Shown: positions 33,572 to 41,440, counted from the stretch's first letter. The stretch: DNA of 43,691 nucleotides from Fusobacteriaceae bacterium (GCA_031272775.1 JAISTB010000035.1:1-43691), one strand, 5' to 3'. Numbers and translations are program-made. The notes: generated from the sequence alone by a model not told the origin.

Positions 33572-33598
33572 AAACCGGGACCAGCCATCCCGGTTTTT
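33572..33598 (+). terminator. Terminator of the candidate ncRNA
   Basis: AAACCGGGA (33572-33580), loop CCAGCCA, TCCCGGTTT (33588-33596), T-run to 33598. The loop is complementary to TTGGCTGG (33601-33608) just past the T-run, so a read-through transcript could form a competing stem. Confidence 0.85.
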
Positions 33599-33623
33599 CT
33601 TTGGCTGGATTTTCAACATTTTA

Positions 33624-33651
33624 TTTACTTTTTTGATAAATGTGGTAAAAT
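33624..33651 (+). promoter_or_regulatory. Promoter of the MORN-repeat gene
   Basis: TTTACT (33624-33629), 16-base spacer, TAAAAT (33646-33651), 52 bases before the start codon. Confidence 0.65.
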
Positions 33652-33702
33652 AGAGTCAAGAGAAAACGTACGTCACAAATTGATTCCGAAAAGGTGGTCA
33701 AG

Positions 33703-36018
33703 ATGAATTTTTTCAAAAATATCGGTCCGAGACGGATCATTCAGATCCTATCCGCCCTTGTGGCGCTCTATGCCCTTGTCCGGATCATTCTGCAGGCGGC
33801 CTCGGGCAAGGCCGGCGAGCAGGCCGGAAACGGCGTCGACGCCGACAGACTCTTCGGGCGAAAACCCGCGGCCCATCCGGAAAAACCGAGATCCCAGGCC
33901 CCGAGAGCCCCCAGGGAAGCGTTAGCCGCAAAAGTCAAGGAAATTCCCGAACAAAAACCGGAAGTAAAGCCCGAGGCGCAAGCGGAGCCGATACCCGAGG
34001 TCAAGGCGGAACCGGCGCCCGAAGTCAAGGCTGAAGAGAAGCCGGAGGCCGCGCCCGAAGTCAAAGCGGAAATCCCGACGATAGCGCCTGAAGTCAAGGC
34101 TGAAGCGGAAGCGGCGGCAGCGCCGGAAGCGGTTCCCGAGGTCAAGGCGGAAGAGCCCCCGGAGACAGAACCCGAAATCAAGATCGAAGAAAAGATCGAA
34201 GAAAAGATCGAAGAAAAAACCGAAGAGATTTCGGCCGCCGAAGAAGAGACGGTCCCCGAGATCAAGATCGAAGAGCGGGCGGAAGAGCAGGAAGTCGTGT
34301 TTGAGGAAAAGCGGGAGGAACCCGCGGCTCCGGCCGCGAAGGCCGCTGAGCCGGTCGCTGCCATCGCGCAAAAGCCCGCGCCCCTTGCCATAGAGGAAAA
34401 GACCACGACCCTGGCCCTCGAGGAAAAAAAGCCGCAGGCGCCCGGCCCCTTCGAGGGGACGGCCCCCGGCGTCATCGTCAACGGCAAAAAGCAGGGCTAT
34501 TTCAAGCTCTATTTTGAGGACGACCCAAGCGAAGTCAAGGCCGAGGGCTTTTTTGAGGACGATATGCGCCAGGGGCTCTGGCGGCAGTACAACCCCGACG
34601 GTTCGCTCTATATCGAGTGTACTTACGACAAAAACGTCGTGCAGGGGGACTTCCGGGTCTACTACAAGAACGGCAGCGTCCGTGAGGAAGGCCCCGTGGC
34701 CGACAATCTCAAAGTCGGGCATTGGCGGCGCTATTATCTGAACGGCGGCCTGCGCTATGAGGAAAATTATCAAAACGGCTTCCTGACCGGAGAATGGCGC
34801 GGCTTTTACGAAGACGGGGCCGTCATGGTCGAGGGCCTCTACGAGCACAACCGCAAGACGGGGCTCTGGCGCGGCCACTACAGCAACGGCCAGCTCATGT
34901 ACGAGCAATACTATGAAAATGGCGTCAAATCAGGCGGAGGCACTTATTTTATCCACGAGATCGAAACGACCATCAAGGAAGTCCTCAATTACCAGCACGG
35001 CAAGCGCAGCGGCGGCGTGATCTTCTTCAACCAGAACGCGGCCGACGGCGGTTTTGCCCGCTCGGCGGTCTCCTTTACGGGAGAGCGCAAATACCGCTAC
35101 TTTGAGGAAATTCTCAAGAATAACGCCATGGAGGTCGCGCCTCAGGTCGAGACCTATTCCTATACCAACGGCATGCTGGGCGAAAAGGGAACGATCATCG
35201 CCGCCGACGGCCTCAAGGAAAATTTCAGCTATGAAAATGGCGTCGTCAGCGGACCCGCCGTGGTCTGGCTCGCCGACGGGGAAAAGGAGACCCTGCGCTA
35301 CGAAAAGGGCCTCAAGGAAGGAGAGGCGGTCTTTTACGGAAAAGACGGGCAGGAGATGCATTTCCGCTACCAGAAGGGCGTGAAATCGGGCCCGGCCTTG
35401 ATCAAATTCCCCAACGGCGACATGCAGGAATTTACCTATGTGTCGGGGACCATTACGGGCCCCTCCAAGTATTCCTTCGTAAACGGGGACATGGAGACCT
35501 TTGCCTTTGAGAAGGGCAAGAAAGACGGCCCCAGCGAATATGTCTTCAAAAACGGGAACAAGCAGCTGGCCACGTACACGGCGGGCGTCAAGAACGGGCC
35601 CGGCGCGCTTTTGCTGACCAACGGCGAAAAGGAGGAATTCCGCTTCAAGGACGACGTCAAGAACGGCCCGGGGAAATATTACTGCGCCGACGGCAGCCGC
35701 GAGGAATTCCACTATGTGAACGGCGTCAAAAACGGCCCCGCGGTCTTTTATTTCGGCAAAGGGGGCCGTCAGGAATATACTTATGTGAACGGCGTCCGTC
35801 AAGGGAAGGCCGTCAATTACTACGACAACGGCGAGCGCATCCTGTTCCAGTACAAGGACGGCTTCGCGGGCCCCGACATCGTGCGGGAACTCCCGACGGG
35901 GGAAAAGATCAGCGGGACCTTGAAAAACGGGAAAATGGAAGGCCGCGCCCTCAAGGAAAACCCCGACGGCTCGGCCGAAGAGCTCTGGTATGAAAACGGG
36001 CAGGTCCTCAGTCGATGA
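33703..36018 (+). CDS. Membrane-anchored MORN-repeat protein with PEVK-like linker
   Basis: A 771-residue protein. One transmembrane helix near the N-terminus (about 11-31, ILSALVALYALVRIILQAA) is followed by about 200 residues of low-complexity Pro/Glu/Val/Lys/Ala sequence with repeated PEVKAE and EEKIEEKIEE units. From about residue 260 to the end are some 20 MORN_2-type repeats of the pattern YxNGxxxGxxxxYxxDG, which should form a long beta-ladder. So the domain is probably held outside the inner membrane on an extended stalk. MORN_2 proteins in bacteria are mostly uncharacterised. ATG at 33703 has AAAAGGTGG upstream; a GTG at 33694 is less likely. The 3' end overlaps the convergent gene by 11 bases. 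Confidence 0.85.
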   Translation: MNFFKNIGPRRIIQILSALVALYALVRIILQAASGKAGEQAGNGVDADRLFGRKPAAHPEKPRSQAPRAPREALAAKVKEIPEQKPEVKPEAQAEPIPEVKAEPAPEVKAEEKPEAAPEVKAEIPTIAPEVKAEAEAAAAPEAVPEVKAEEPPETEPEIKIEEKIEEKIEEKTEEISAAEEETVPEIKIEERAEEQEVVFEEKREEPAAPAAKAAEPVAAIAQKPAPLAIEEKTTTLALEEKKPQAPGPFEGTAPGVIVNGKKQGYFKLYFEDDPSEVKAEGFFEDDMRQGLWRQYNPDGSLYIECTYDKNVVQGDFRVYYKNGSVREEGPVADNLKVGHWRRYYLNGGLRYEENYQNGFLTGEWRGFYEDGAVMVEGLYEHNRKTGLWRGHYSNGQLMYEQYYENGVKSGGGTYFIHEIETTIKEVLNYQHGKRSGGVIFFNQNAADGGFARSAVSFTGERKYRYFEEILKNNAMEVAPQVETYSYTNGMLGEKGTIIAADGLKENFSYENGVVSGPAVVWLADGEKETLRYEKGLKEGEAVFYGKDGQEMHFRYQKGVKSGPALIKFPNGDMQEFTYVSGTITGPSKYSFVNGDMETFAFEKGKKDGPSEYVFKNGNKQLATYTAGVKNGPGALLLTNGEKEEFRFKDDVKNGPGKYYCADGSREEFHYVNGVKNGPAVFYFGKGGRQEYTYVNGVRQGKAVNYYDNGERILFQYKDGFAGPDIVRELPTGEKISGTLKNGKMEGRALKENPDGSAEELWYENGQVLSR

Positions 36019-36511
36019 CCCGTATGCTCGAGACAAAATGCTCCGTCCCTTCGATGACCGCCACGAGGTAGTCGTTCTCCTTGCTGCGGCGAAGGGCCTC
36101 AATATTGCTTTCCACCGCCTTGCCGCCCAGGTCGAGGCGGACTTTTTTTGATTCTTTGAAGGCCGTGGCGAGGAAGCTGACTTTCTCCCGGTAAATGTTG
36201 TATTCCCGAAGGAAGGCCGGCAGAGTCGCGTAATAGGAAAAGATATCCCGGATCAGCTGGGATTCGTTGGTTTCTCCCGATTCCTGGAGCAATTCCCCGT
36301 AGTAGCGTTTGTTCTTGGCGTTCAGGGCAAATTGCAGATATTCTTTGTCGTCAAAGATCAGGTCGTCGTCATAATTGGAACGGAATTTGACCGAAAACTT
36401 GAAGAGGATTTCGTTGCACAGGCGCTCCTTGGAGATCGAGAAATGCACGCAATCCTTGTCCAACACCTCCGCGATAAAGGATGAAACCAAGGCTTTTATT
36501 CTCTCTTTCAC
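36008..36511 (-). CDS. Hypothetical cytoplasmic protein
   Basis: A 167-residue protein that I do not recognise. It is charged and helix-rich in the first 110 residues, with strand-like segments near the C-terminus (KKVRLDLGGKAV, YLVAVIEGTEHFVSSIRVI). There is no signal peptide or membrane segment. The GTG at 36511 is chosen because GGGAGGAAGG stands just upstream; an ATG at 36526 has none. It converges on, and overlaps, the MORN gene; whether they are linked is unknown. Confidence 0.6.
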   Translation of the reverse strand: MKERIKALVSSFIAEVLDKDCVHFSISKERLCNEILFKFSVKFRSNYDDDLIFDDKEYLQFALNAKNKRYYGELLQESGETNESQLIRDIFSYYATLPAFLREYNIYREKVSFLATAFKESKKVRLDLGGKAVESNIEALRRSKENDYLVAVIEGTEHFVSSIRVID

Positions 36512-36700
36512 TGTCCTTCCTCCCATTTCGCAAATTTACCACATTTTATCATATAATTTGACGCAATCCAATATATCAAATAATTTTAATAATCTATTCA
36601 AAAACACAACGAAAATCAGGATTTTGCTCTGTATTTTTGTCTAATGAGATCGGGGAGCTTGCGGAGCGGACCGAATTTTGTCGGAAAATGCAAAAAAACC

Positions 36701-36729
36701 TTGCTTTTTTTTTCGTTTTGGTGTATACT
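36701..36729 (+). promoter_or_regulatory. Promoter of the small hydrophobic peptide gene
   Basis: TTGCTT (36701-36706), 17-base spacer, TATACT (36724-36729), about 39 bases before the ATG. Confidence 0.75.
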
Positions 36730-36767
36730 GAGACAAGTTTTCGTTTCAAACGAACCAAGGAGCAGCT

Positions 36768-36902
36768 ATGAGACCAGCGACAATCCTTATCGGCATACTC
36801 GTCAGCATTCTACTGTTCATCTTTACGGGCGGTAAAATTTTATATGCCGGGATGTAGTCGAAAACGCCATTTTTCAAAAAAGCGAAAAAAGCGGCGGGGA
36901 AA
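36768..36902 (+). CDS. Small hydrophobic membrane peptide
   Basis: ATG at 36768 has AAGGAG eight to ten bases upstream and follows a good promoter. The first ~24 residues, MRPATILIGILVSILLFIF and a few more, form one transmembrane helix; a basic/charged tail follows (CRDVVENAIFQKSEKS). I place the stop at 36900-36902 (44 residues), but the exact end is less sure than the start. A strong terminator follows at 36921. A compact gene with promoter, one TM helix and terminator is reminiscent of type I toxins or small stress peptides; no homologue is recognised. Confidence 0.5.
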
Positions 36903-36920
36903 TTCAACAGAGCAAGCGTA

Positions 36921-36945
36921 CAGCCCGGAAAATCGGGCTGTTTTT
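36921..36945 (+). terminator. Terminator after the small peptide gene
   Basis: CAGCCCG (36921-36927), loop GAAAAT, CGGGCTG (36934-36940), TTTTT. Confidence 0.88.
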
Positions 36946-37048
36946 ATTTCATGACAGGGAGGGGATACATGGTCCAACGGTAAAGACAGCTGTGGAATCT
37001 ACGATATTTTTGCAGAAAACCGAACATTTTATGAGAAGGGGGTTCAAA

Positions 37049-38581
37049 GTGAATCAAAAAAGAGAAAGAAAAATCAACTTGAAGGCGCTGGCCCTGGTGC
37101 TGGCGGTCATGCTGGGCTTCGCGGCGTTTTTGGGGGCCGCCGACGCCAAGAATTTGAAAGAAGAGCTCGTCATCGCCATGCGGAGCGATCCCAAGACCAT
37201 CGATCCGCAGCGGACCATTGACGTTGTGTCCAACAAGTCCATTCAGCTCATGTATGAATCGCTGCTGGAGCTGGACGCCGATCTGAAATTGAAGCCAAGT
37301 CTCGCCGAAAAGTGGGAGCGGATCGACGCCCTGAGCGCGGTATTTTACCTGAAAAAAGGCGTTAAATTCCACAACGGCGACGAAATGACGTCCGAAGACG
37401 TCGTCTTTTCCCTTGAGCGGGGAAAAGTTTCGCCCCAGTGCAAATTTGAGTTTGACTCCTTCGACAAGATCGAAGCCATCGACAAATATACGGTCAAGGT
37501 TACGACGAAGGAACCCTTCGGCGTACTCTTTGACAACGTGGCCTCGACCCACGGCGGCATCATCAACAAGCGCGCCTACCTCGAAAACGGCGAAGACACG
37601 ATAACAAAGGCCGTAGGGACCGGTCCTTACAAATTGAAAGACTGGTTCGCGGGCGACCGGATCACCTTCGAGGCCTTTGACGGCTATTGGGGAGATCCCG
37701 TAAAGATCAAGAAAATCACGATCCGCACGATCCCCGAGCAGGCAAACCGGACCATTGCCCTGGAGACAGGAGAGGCCGACATGTCCTTTGACATCAGCCT
37801 GCAGGACAAGGACGCCATCCTCGCCAACAAAAAGCTTGTCCTCATGGAAGTGGAGTCCCCCTCCGAGTGGTATCTGGGCTTCGATCAGACCAATCCGCGC
37901 TATCAGAACAAGAAGCTGCGCCAGGCCATCGCCTGCGCCGTCGACAACAAAGTCTTTGTGGATACCGTATTCCGCGGCTCCGCCGTGGCGGCCACTTCGC
38001 CTCTGCCCAAGGCCTGTCCCGACCACATTGATGTCGACACTTGGGAATACAACCCCGAGCGGGCCAAGGAACTCCTGAAGGAAGCGGGCTATCCCAACGG
38101 TCTCGACATCGAGCTCTGGGTCAATGACGACCAGACGCGAATCGACATCTGCGTCATCATGCAGGACGCCCTGAAGGCCATCGGCATCAACGCCGAAATC
38201 AAGGTATTCGAGTGGGGCGCCTACATTTCCCGGACGGCCCAGCCCAACAAAGAGCTGTATTTCCTCTCATGGAATACGACCGGCGACGGCGACGCCCATA
38301 TGTATCCGCTGTTCCATTCGAGCCAGCACGGCAGCTCCGGCAACCGCAGCTATTTCACAAACGCCGAGATTGACGCCCTGATCGAGAAGGGACGCCATTC
38401 CGTCAATCCCGAAGAGCGGACCGGGATTTATCACACGCTGCAGAAGATGCTGAACGAGGAATTGCCTCATTATACGGTGGTTTATCCCATGCTTTCGCTG
38501 GCCATGACCAACAAGGTCAAGGGCTTGATCTTCAAGAAGAACGGGTATGTGGACTTGCGGCATACTTATATCGAAAAGTAA
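37049..38581 (+). CDS. Peptide/nickel ABC transporter substrate-binding protein (SBP_bac_5)
   Basis: A 510-residue family 5 binding protein of the DppA/OppA type. A signal peptide (LKALALVLAVMLGFAAFLGAADA) without lipobox cysteine is followed by LVIAMRSDPKTIDPQ, LYESL-like LMYESLLELD, FYLKKGVKFHNGDEMTSEDVVFSLER and AVGTGPYKLKDW, all usual for the family. The GTG at 37049 has GAAGGGGG six bases upstream; an in-frame GTG at 36992 lacks one. No permease or ATPase gene is next to it, so it is an orphan within the window. Its ligand is unknown. Confidence 0.9.
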   Translation: MNQKRERKINLKALALVLAVMLGFAAFLGAADAKNLKEELVIAMRSDPKTIDPQRTIDVVSNKSIQLMYESLLELDADLKLKPSLAEKWERIDALSAVFYLKKGVKFHNGDEMTSEDVVFSLERGKVSPQCKFEFDSFDKIEAIDKYTVKVTTKEPFGVLFDNVASTHGGIINKRAYLENGEDTITKAVGTGPYKLKDWFAGDRITFEAFDGYWGDPVKIKKITIRTIPEQANRTIALETGEADMSFDISLQDKDAILANKKLVLMEVESPSEWYLGFDQTNPRYQNKKLRQAIACAVDNKVFVDTVFRGSAVAATSPLPKACPDHIDVDTWEYNPERAKELLKEAGYPNGLDIELWVNDDQTRIDICVIMQDALKAIGINAEIKVFEWGAYISRTAQPNKELYFLSWNTTGDGDAHMYPLFHSSQHGSSGNRSYFTNAEIDALIEKGRHSVNPEERTGIYHTLQKMLNEELPHYTVVYPMLSLAMTNKVKGLIFKKNGYVDLRHTYIEK

Positions 38582-38600
38582 ACTATATCGAAAAGTAAAC
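38567..38600. repeat. Perfect 17-bp tandem duplication across the stop codon
   Basis: TATATCGAAAAGTAAAC occurs at 38567-38583 and again at 38584-38600 without a gap. The first copy contains the last codons and TAA of the binding-protein gene. It looks like a recent slippage event. Confidence 0.9.
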
Positions 38601-38623
38601 ATGATTTCATAAGATTCCAAGTC

Positions 38624-38650
38624 AAAAGGGCGGTTTTGGACCGCCCTTTT
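38624..38650. terminator. Terminator between the binding-protein and Gfo/Idh genes
   Basis: AAAAGGGCGG (38624-38633), loop TTTTGGA, CCGCCCTTTT (38641-38650). It is symmetric, so it can serve both convergent genes. Confidence 0.8.
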
Positions 38651-38680
38651 GGATTTAGCGTTTTAATTCGCCGCCTTTTT

Positions 38681-39757
38681 TTATTTGCGCTCGCCCGCGA
38701 GTTGCGCCTCGATGGCGATTTTCATGGCTTCCAGCACGTGGGCCTGGGTCATGGCCGTCTCGGTTCGGTTTACGCAATCCCGGATAAACTGCCCGAAAAA
38801 GATAAAGCCGATTTTTCCGGTGACATTTTCCCTGTGCTCGCCTTCCCCGTCAACCCAGTAGACGTTGTCGCCCCGGGTATCCCGGGCCACGTCCACATAT
38901 TTCCTGACCTCGATATATCCTTTTGTCCCCACGATAAAGACCCTGCCGTCGCCCCAGGCGGAAAGCCCCGGCGGCGTGAACCAGTCGACGCGAAACATGC
39001 AAGTCGCGCCGTTATCGGCAAGGAGCGTCCCTTCTCCGTAGTCGTAAAAATCGGGCTTATCGGGATTGGCGTAGTTCGCGACATAACTGTGGGCGACCGC
39101 GGCGGTCTTGGCCCCCGCGAAAGCGAGAAATTGTTCGATCTGATGGCTCCCGATATCGGTGATAATCCCGCCGTGTCGGGATTTTTCAAAGAACCAGGGA
39201 GGTCTTGTGGGCTTGTTGAGGCGGTGAGGGGCCAATACGGTCACATGCAAAACCCGTCCGATCACGCCTTTTTTGATCAGCTCTTCGGCAAATACCGCCC
39301 CTTCCACGTGTATCCTTTCTCCAAAGTATATCATATATTTGCGTCCGGTTTTTTCCGTCAATTCCCTGACGGCCTCAATTTCCTCAAGCGTGATCATGCC
39401 CGGCTTGTCGACAAAGTAATCCTTGCCCCGGGACATGACCCGAAGGCCCAGACCTGCCCTGAGATCAGGCCGGATGGCGCTTGCCACGAGACGGATTTCC
39501 GGATCGGCCAAGATGGCTTCTTCGCTTTCGGCGGCCCTTGCCTCGGGGTATTTTTCCAGAAATTCCGCGACTTTGACCGGATCGCTGTCCCAGACGGATT
39601 TGAGCGTTGCCCCCGCTTCCCGAAGACCGTTTGTCATGGCGTAGATATGGCCGTGGTCGAGGCCCGCGGCGGCGAAGACAAATTCGCCTGGTTTGACCAC
39701 CTTTTCAGCCTTTCCCTGAAACACAGGGGCGTAATTCATGCCGTCCGCTTTTTGCAT
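38681..39757 (-). CDS. Gfo/Idh/MocA-family oxidoreductase
   Basis: A 358-residue NAD(P)-dependent oxidoreductase, probably acting on a sugar or polyol derivative. The N-terminal Rossmann domain runs to about residue 140 and includes DYFVDKPG, the EKP-like motif; the C-terminal domain holds GGIITDIGSHQIEQFL, with the D-x3-H catalytic pair. The first beta-strand FVFAAAGLDHGHIYAM departs from the usual GxGxxG. Substrate unknown. GGGAGG precedes the ATG. Single-gene unit with its own promoter. Confidence 0.85.
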   Translation of the reverse strand: MQKADGMNYAPVFQGKAEKVVKPGEFVFAAAGLDHGHIYAMTNGLREAGATLKSVWDSDPVKVAEFLEKYPEARAAESEEAILADPEIRLVASAIRPDLRAGLGLRVMSRGKDYFVDKPGMITLEEIEAVRELTEKTGRKYMIYFGERIHVEGAVFAEELIKKGVIGRVLHVTVLAPHRLNKPTRPPWFFEKSRHGGIITDIGSHQIEQFLAFAGAKTAAVAHSYVANYANPDKPDFYDYGEGTLLADNGATCMFRVDWFTPPGLSAWGDGRVFIVGTKGYIEVRKYVDVARDTRGDNVYWVDGEGEHRENVTGKIGFIFFGQFIRDCVNRTETAMTQAHVLEAMKIAIEAQLAGERK

Positions 39758-39797
39758 ATATCCCTCCCGTAGGCTTCGTTTTCTTTCAGTTGGTACG

Positions 39798-39826
39798 ATT
39801 TTACCTCAAAGCCGCTGAAAAGTCAA
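39798..39826 (-). promoter_or_regulatory. Promoter of the Gfo/Idh gene
   Basis: Minus strand TTGACT (39826-39821), 17-base spacer, TAAAAT (39803-39798). Confidence 0.8.
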
Positions 39827-39850
39827 GGTGAGGGTTCTTTCTTTTACCGC

Positions 39851-39880
39851 AAAAAAAGGGCAAGTTGTGACTTGCCCTTT
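39851..39880 (-). terminator. Terminator of the HigB-like toxin/antitoxin operon
   Basis: On the minus strand AAAGGGCAAGT (39880-39870), a four-base loop and ACTTGCCCTTT (39865-39855) run into a T-stretch (to 39851). Confidence 0.85.
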
Positions 39881-39886
39881 ACGTGT

Positions 39887-40111
39887 TTACTTCCCTTCAA
39901 CTCTGGCTTCCTGCGGCAGCATGGTCGTTCGCTTTTTAACGGGAGCAATGTAGGTGCTTATGTCTATATTTTCCATTTTTGCCATTTCTCTCGCATTACG
40001 TTTCTGGATCACTCTGTCGATTCTTGCGGCCTCTTTTTTGATTTCTTCGTGATCTTTGGGATCAACGAATTCGTTTAACAATTCTTCAAATGTATAGCCT
40101 TTATCGCCCAT
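39887..40111 (-). CDS. Small antitoxin-like partner of the HigB-like toxin
   Basis: A 74-residue charged, helical protein (EELLNEFVDPKDHEEIKKEAARIDRVIQKRNAREMAKM) overlapping the toxin gene by 11 bases. Position and size fit an antitoxin. The helix-turn-helix expected of HigA-type partners is not evident, so either the fold is different or a DNA-binding part has been lost. AAAGGAGG stands before the ATG. Confidence 0.6.
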   Translation of the reverse strand: MGDKGYTFEELLNEFVDPKDHEEIKKEAARIDRVIQKRNAREMAKMENIDISTYIAPVKKRTTMLPQEARVEGK

Positions 40112-40475
40112 AGGAGCCTCCTTTTCTGTTCAAAAAATCTTTCATTTTGACTTTTGCGCTATCAATTTCTTTTTTTGGCGTTTTTCTGGTGGATTTAAAA
40201 AAATGGTGAAGCAGAATAAGCTGGCGATTCTCCCATAAGAAAAACAAAATTCTGAGATTTAGTGGCCGGAGTTCCCAAATCTTTTCATCGATATGCCTGA
40301 TATAGGGCATACCTGCAGAAAACCCTCTTTTCAGCAACTCGGACAAGTAGGCGTAATACTTTTTCTTGAGGCGCCTTGAATTTTCGTCCTTTGCTGACTC
40401 TGCTTCCAAGTATTCAAGAAAATCTCTGATTTCTGATTTTCCACTGATGTTCTTGTAGAAATCGACAGTGTACAT
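40101..40475 (-). CDS. RelE/HigB-like toxin (phage-derived Gp49-like family)
   Basis: A 124-residue protein: YTVDFYKNISGKSEIRDFLEYLE, then helices, then IRHIDEKIWELRPLNLRILFFLWENRQLILLHHFFKSTRKTPKKEI. The last part is the hallmark of the PF05973/HigB group, mRNA-cleaving toxins acting at the ribosome. ATG at 40475 is the family's usual start, with GGAGG about eleven bases upstream; an in-frame ATG at 40517 would overlap the promoter's downstream region. The toxin comes before its partner, as in higBA. Confidence 0.82.
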   Translation of the reverse strand: MYTVDFYKNISGKSEIRDFLEYLEAESAKDENSRRLKKKYYAYLSELLKRGFSAGMPYIRHIDEKIWELRPLNLRILFFLWENRQLILLHHFFKSTRKTPKKEIDSAKVKMKDFLNRKGGSYGR

Positions 40476-40505
40476 TTCTGTACCCACCTCCTTGAGTTTT
40501 CTATT

Positions 40506-40534
40506 ATTATACAGCAAAAAAACCCCTTAGTCAA
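40506..40534 (-). promoter_or_regulatory. Promoter of the HigB-like operon
   Basis: Minus strand TTGACT (40534-40529), 17-base spacer, TATAAT (40511-40506). Confidence 0.85.
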
Positions 40535-41099
40535 CAGAAAAGGTTATTTTTGCATTGCCTTTTGCGTTGGCATTGAAGCAGCGCCCCGTTTCCAGCAAAA
40601 ACTTACAATTTTCCCGACGAAAGAATAAACGTTTCCCTCTTTGTGACAAAAACGACTGAATTGTACCGGAAATATTTGCAGAAAATAGAACGAAAAGTCA
40701 AAAGCGGGAGGCACAAAAAATCAGCGCAATAAAGTGCGAAAATTTTTCGCGATTCCCAAACAAAAAGATTTCGGCCGTAAAAATTGCATAAACCTGAACA
40801 TAAATTTCAAAAAATCCTCCGGATTGCGATTTGGCTCCCCCGTCAAGGGGATTTTGTTGTTGTTGTGTCAAAAGATGTCACTGCGTTCCAAAAACGCTTG
40901 TTATTGTTCCCGATTTGTTTTTGTTCCAAATCTGACATCATTAAAGGAACCCGACGCCGGCAAAGTTTCCGTGCCTCTGAACCGCGCCGAATCGCCGTGA
41001 AATCGTTTATTGCGGGCAAAAAGCGAAAAATTGCCCGCCGCTCTGTCACAGAGCACGCAAAATTTTGAAAAAAATCTTTTCTTTTTTTGTTATCTATTG
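40535..41099. other. AT-rich gap with tandem hairpins, no gene seen
   Basis: No frame here looks coding. Palindromes are frequent: GCGAAAA-T-TTTTCGC (about 40736-40750), CCCC/GGGG around 40838-40851, GCGGGCAA (41012-41019) with TTGCCCGC (41031-41038), and right after it GCTCTG-TCA-CAGAGC (41040-41054). The last two could end an unrecognised transcript or be part of a larger RNA. Confidence 0.45.
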
Positions 41100-41105
41100 T
41101 ATAAT
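41100..41105 (+). promoter_or_regulatory. -10 box of a possible leader RNA
   Basis: TATAAT at 41100-41105 with only a weak -35 (TTTTCT, 41077-41082). It would start a transcript of about 375 bases before the coding sequence at 41489. Confidence 0.4.
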
Positions 41106-41111
41106 ATCATT

Positions 41112-41440
41112 GCTATCTTTTTACGTTTTCCAAAGTTCCGACCGAAACACAAAAAGGCCGGAAGCGCTTTCTTTCGGGAAAAATGCGGAAGGTGTTTTTG
41201 CGTATCGGAAAAAATCAGCGGGAAATTCGTGAAAAAAAGGCCATATCTTGCAATCTCGCAGGGAGTTCATTCCCGGGAACGGGGATGGTCTGTTTTGTGT
41301 TATTGTCTCTGTCCCCTGTGTTTTTGTTGTTGCGGGTCACGGGACGGACGAAATGCTCCGAGGCAGTAGTACTGTAGTGGAGGCGAAAGCCTTCGTGTAG
41401 GTTTTTGATAAACCTGGTCCCCCGGGCTGTCGGGGGGCCG
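41112..41440 (+). ncRNA. Possible structured leader RNA before the surface-protein genes
   Basis: No coding frame is convincing. The 3' part folds by eye: GGAGGC-GAAA-GCCTTC with a GNRA loop (about 41379-41394), AGGTTT/AAACCT (41399-41404 and 41410-41415) and CCCCCG/CGGGGG (41419-41424 and 41431-41436) enlarged by GG/CC. The last stem is not followed by a T-run, so transcription could continue into 41489. Confidence 0.35.

Larger units (their letters stand above)
33107..33598 (+). ncRNA. Candidate structured non-coding RNA, about 490 nt
   Basis: This AT-richer gap has a promoter (33072-33100) and an intrinsic terminator (33572-33598) but no credible long reading frame. Helices can be drawn by hand: GAACA/TGTTC (33109-33123), GGTCAAAAAAC with GTTTTTTGGAC (about 33185-33195 and 33238-33248), GTCAT/ATGAC (about 33356-33373), ACCG-AAT/ATTCGGT (about 33377-33420). 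Near the 3' end two hairpins have loops sharing ACCAGCCA: ATCGG/CCGAT (33547-33565) and the terminator stem AAACCGGGA/TCCCGGTTT (33572-33596). I do not recognise tmRNA, RNase P, SRP or 6S hallmarks. An 11-codon frame with a strong ribosome site lies inside (33451-33486). Confidence 0.6.

Noticed and set aside
33107-33598. tmRNA, RNase P RNA, SRP RNA or 6S RNA
   Set aside because: None of the conserved sequence blocks known to me (such as GGTTCAA-T-arm/CCA end, GAGGAAAGTCC, or the SRP GGTCAGG...GGAAGGAAGCA) is present.
33922-34908. Repetitive minus-strand frame opposite the MORN gene
   Set aside because: Its repeats are the antisense of the PEVKAE and MORN codons, not an independent protein.
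41345-41400. Resemblance to the 3' half of 5S rRNA (GTAGTACTG, GNRA-capped stem, TAGG)
   Set aside because: No 5' half or closing helix, and the GAGAGTAGG side of loop E is not preserved; similarity is probably chance.
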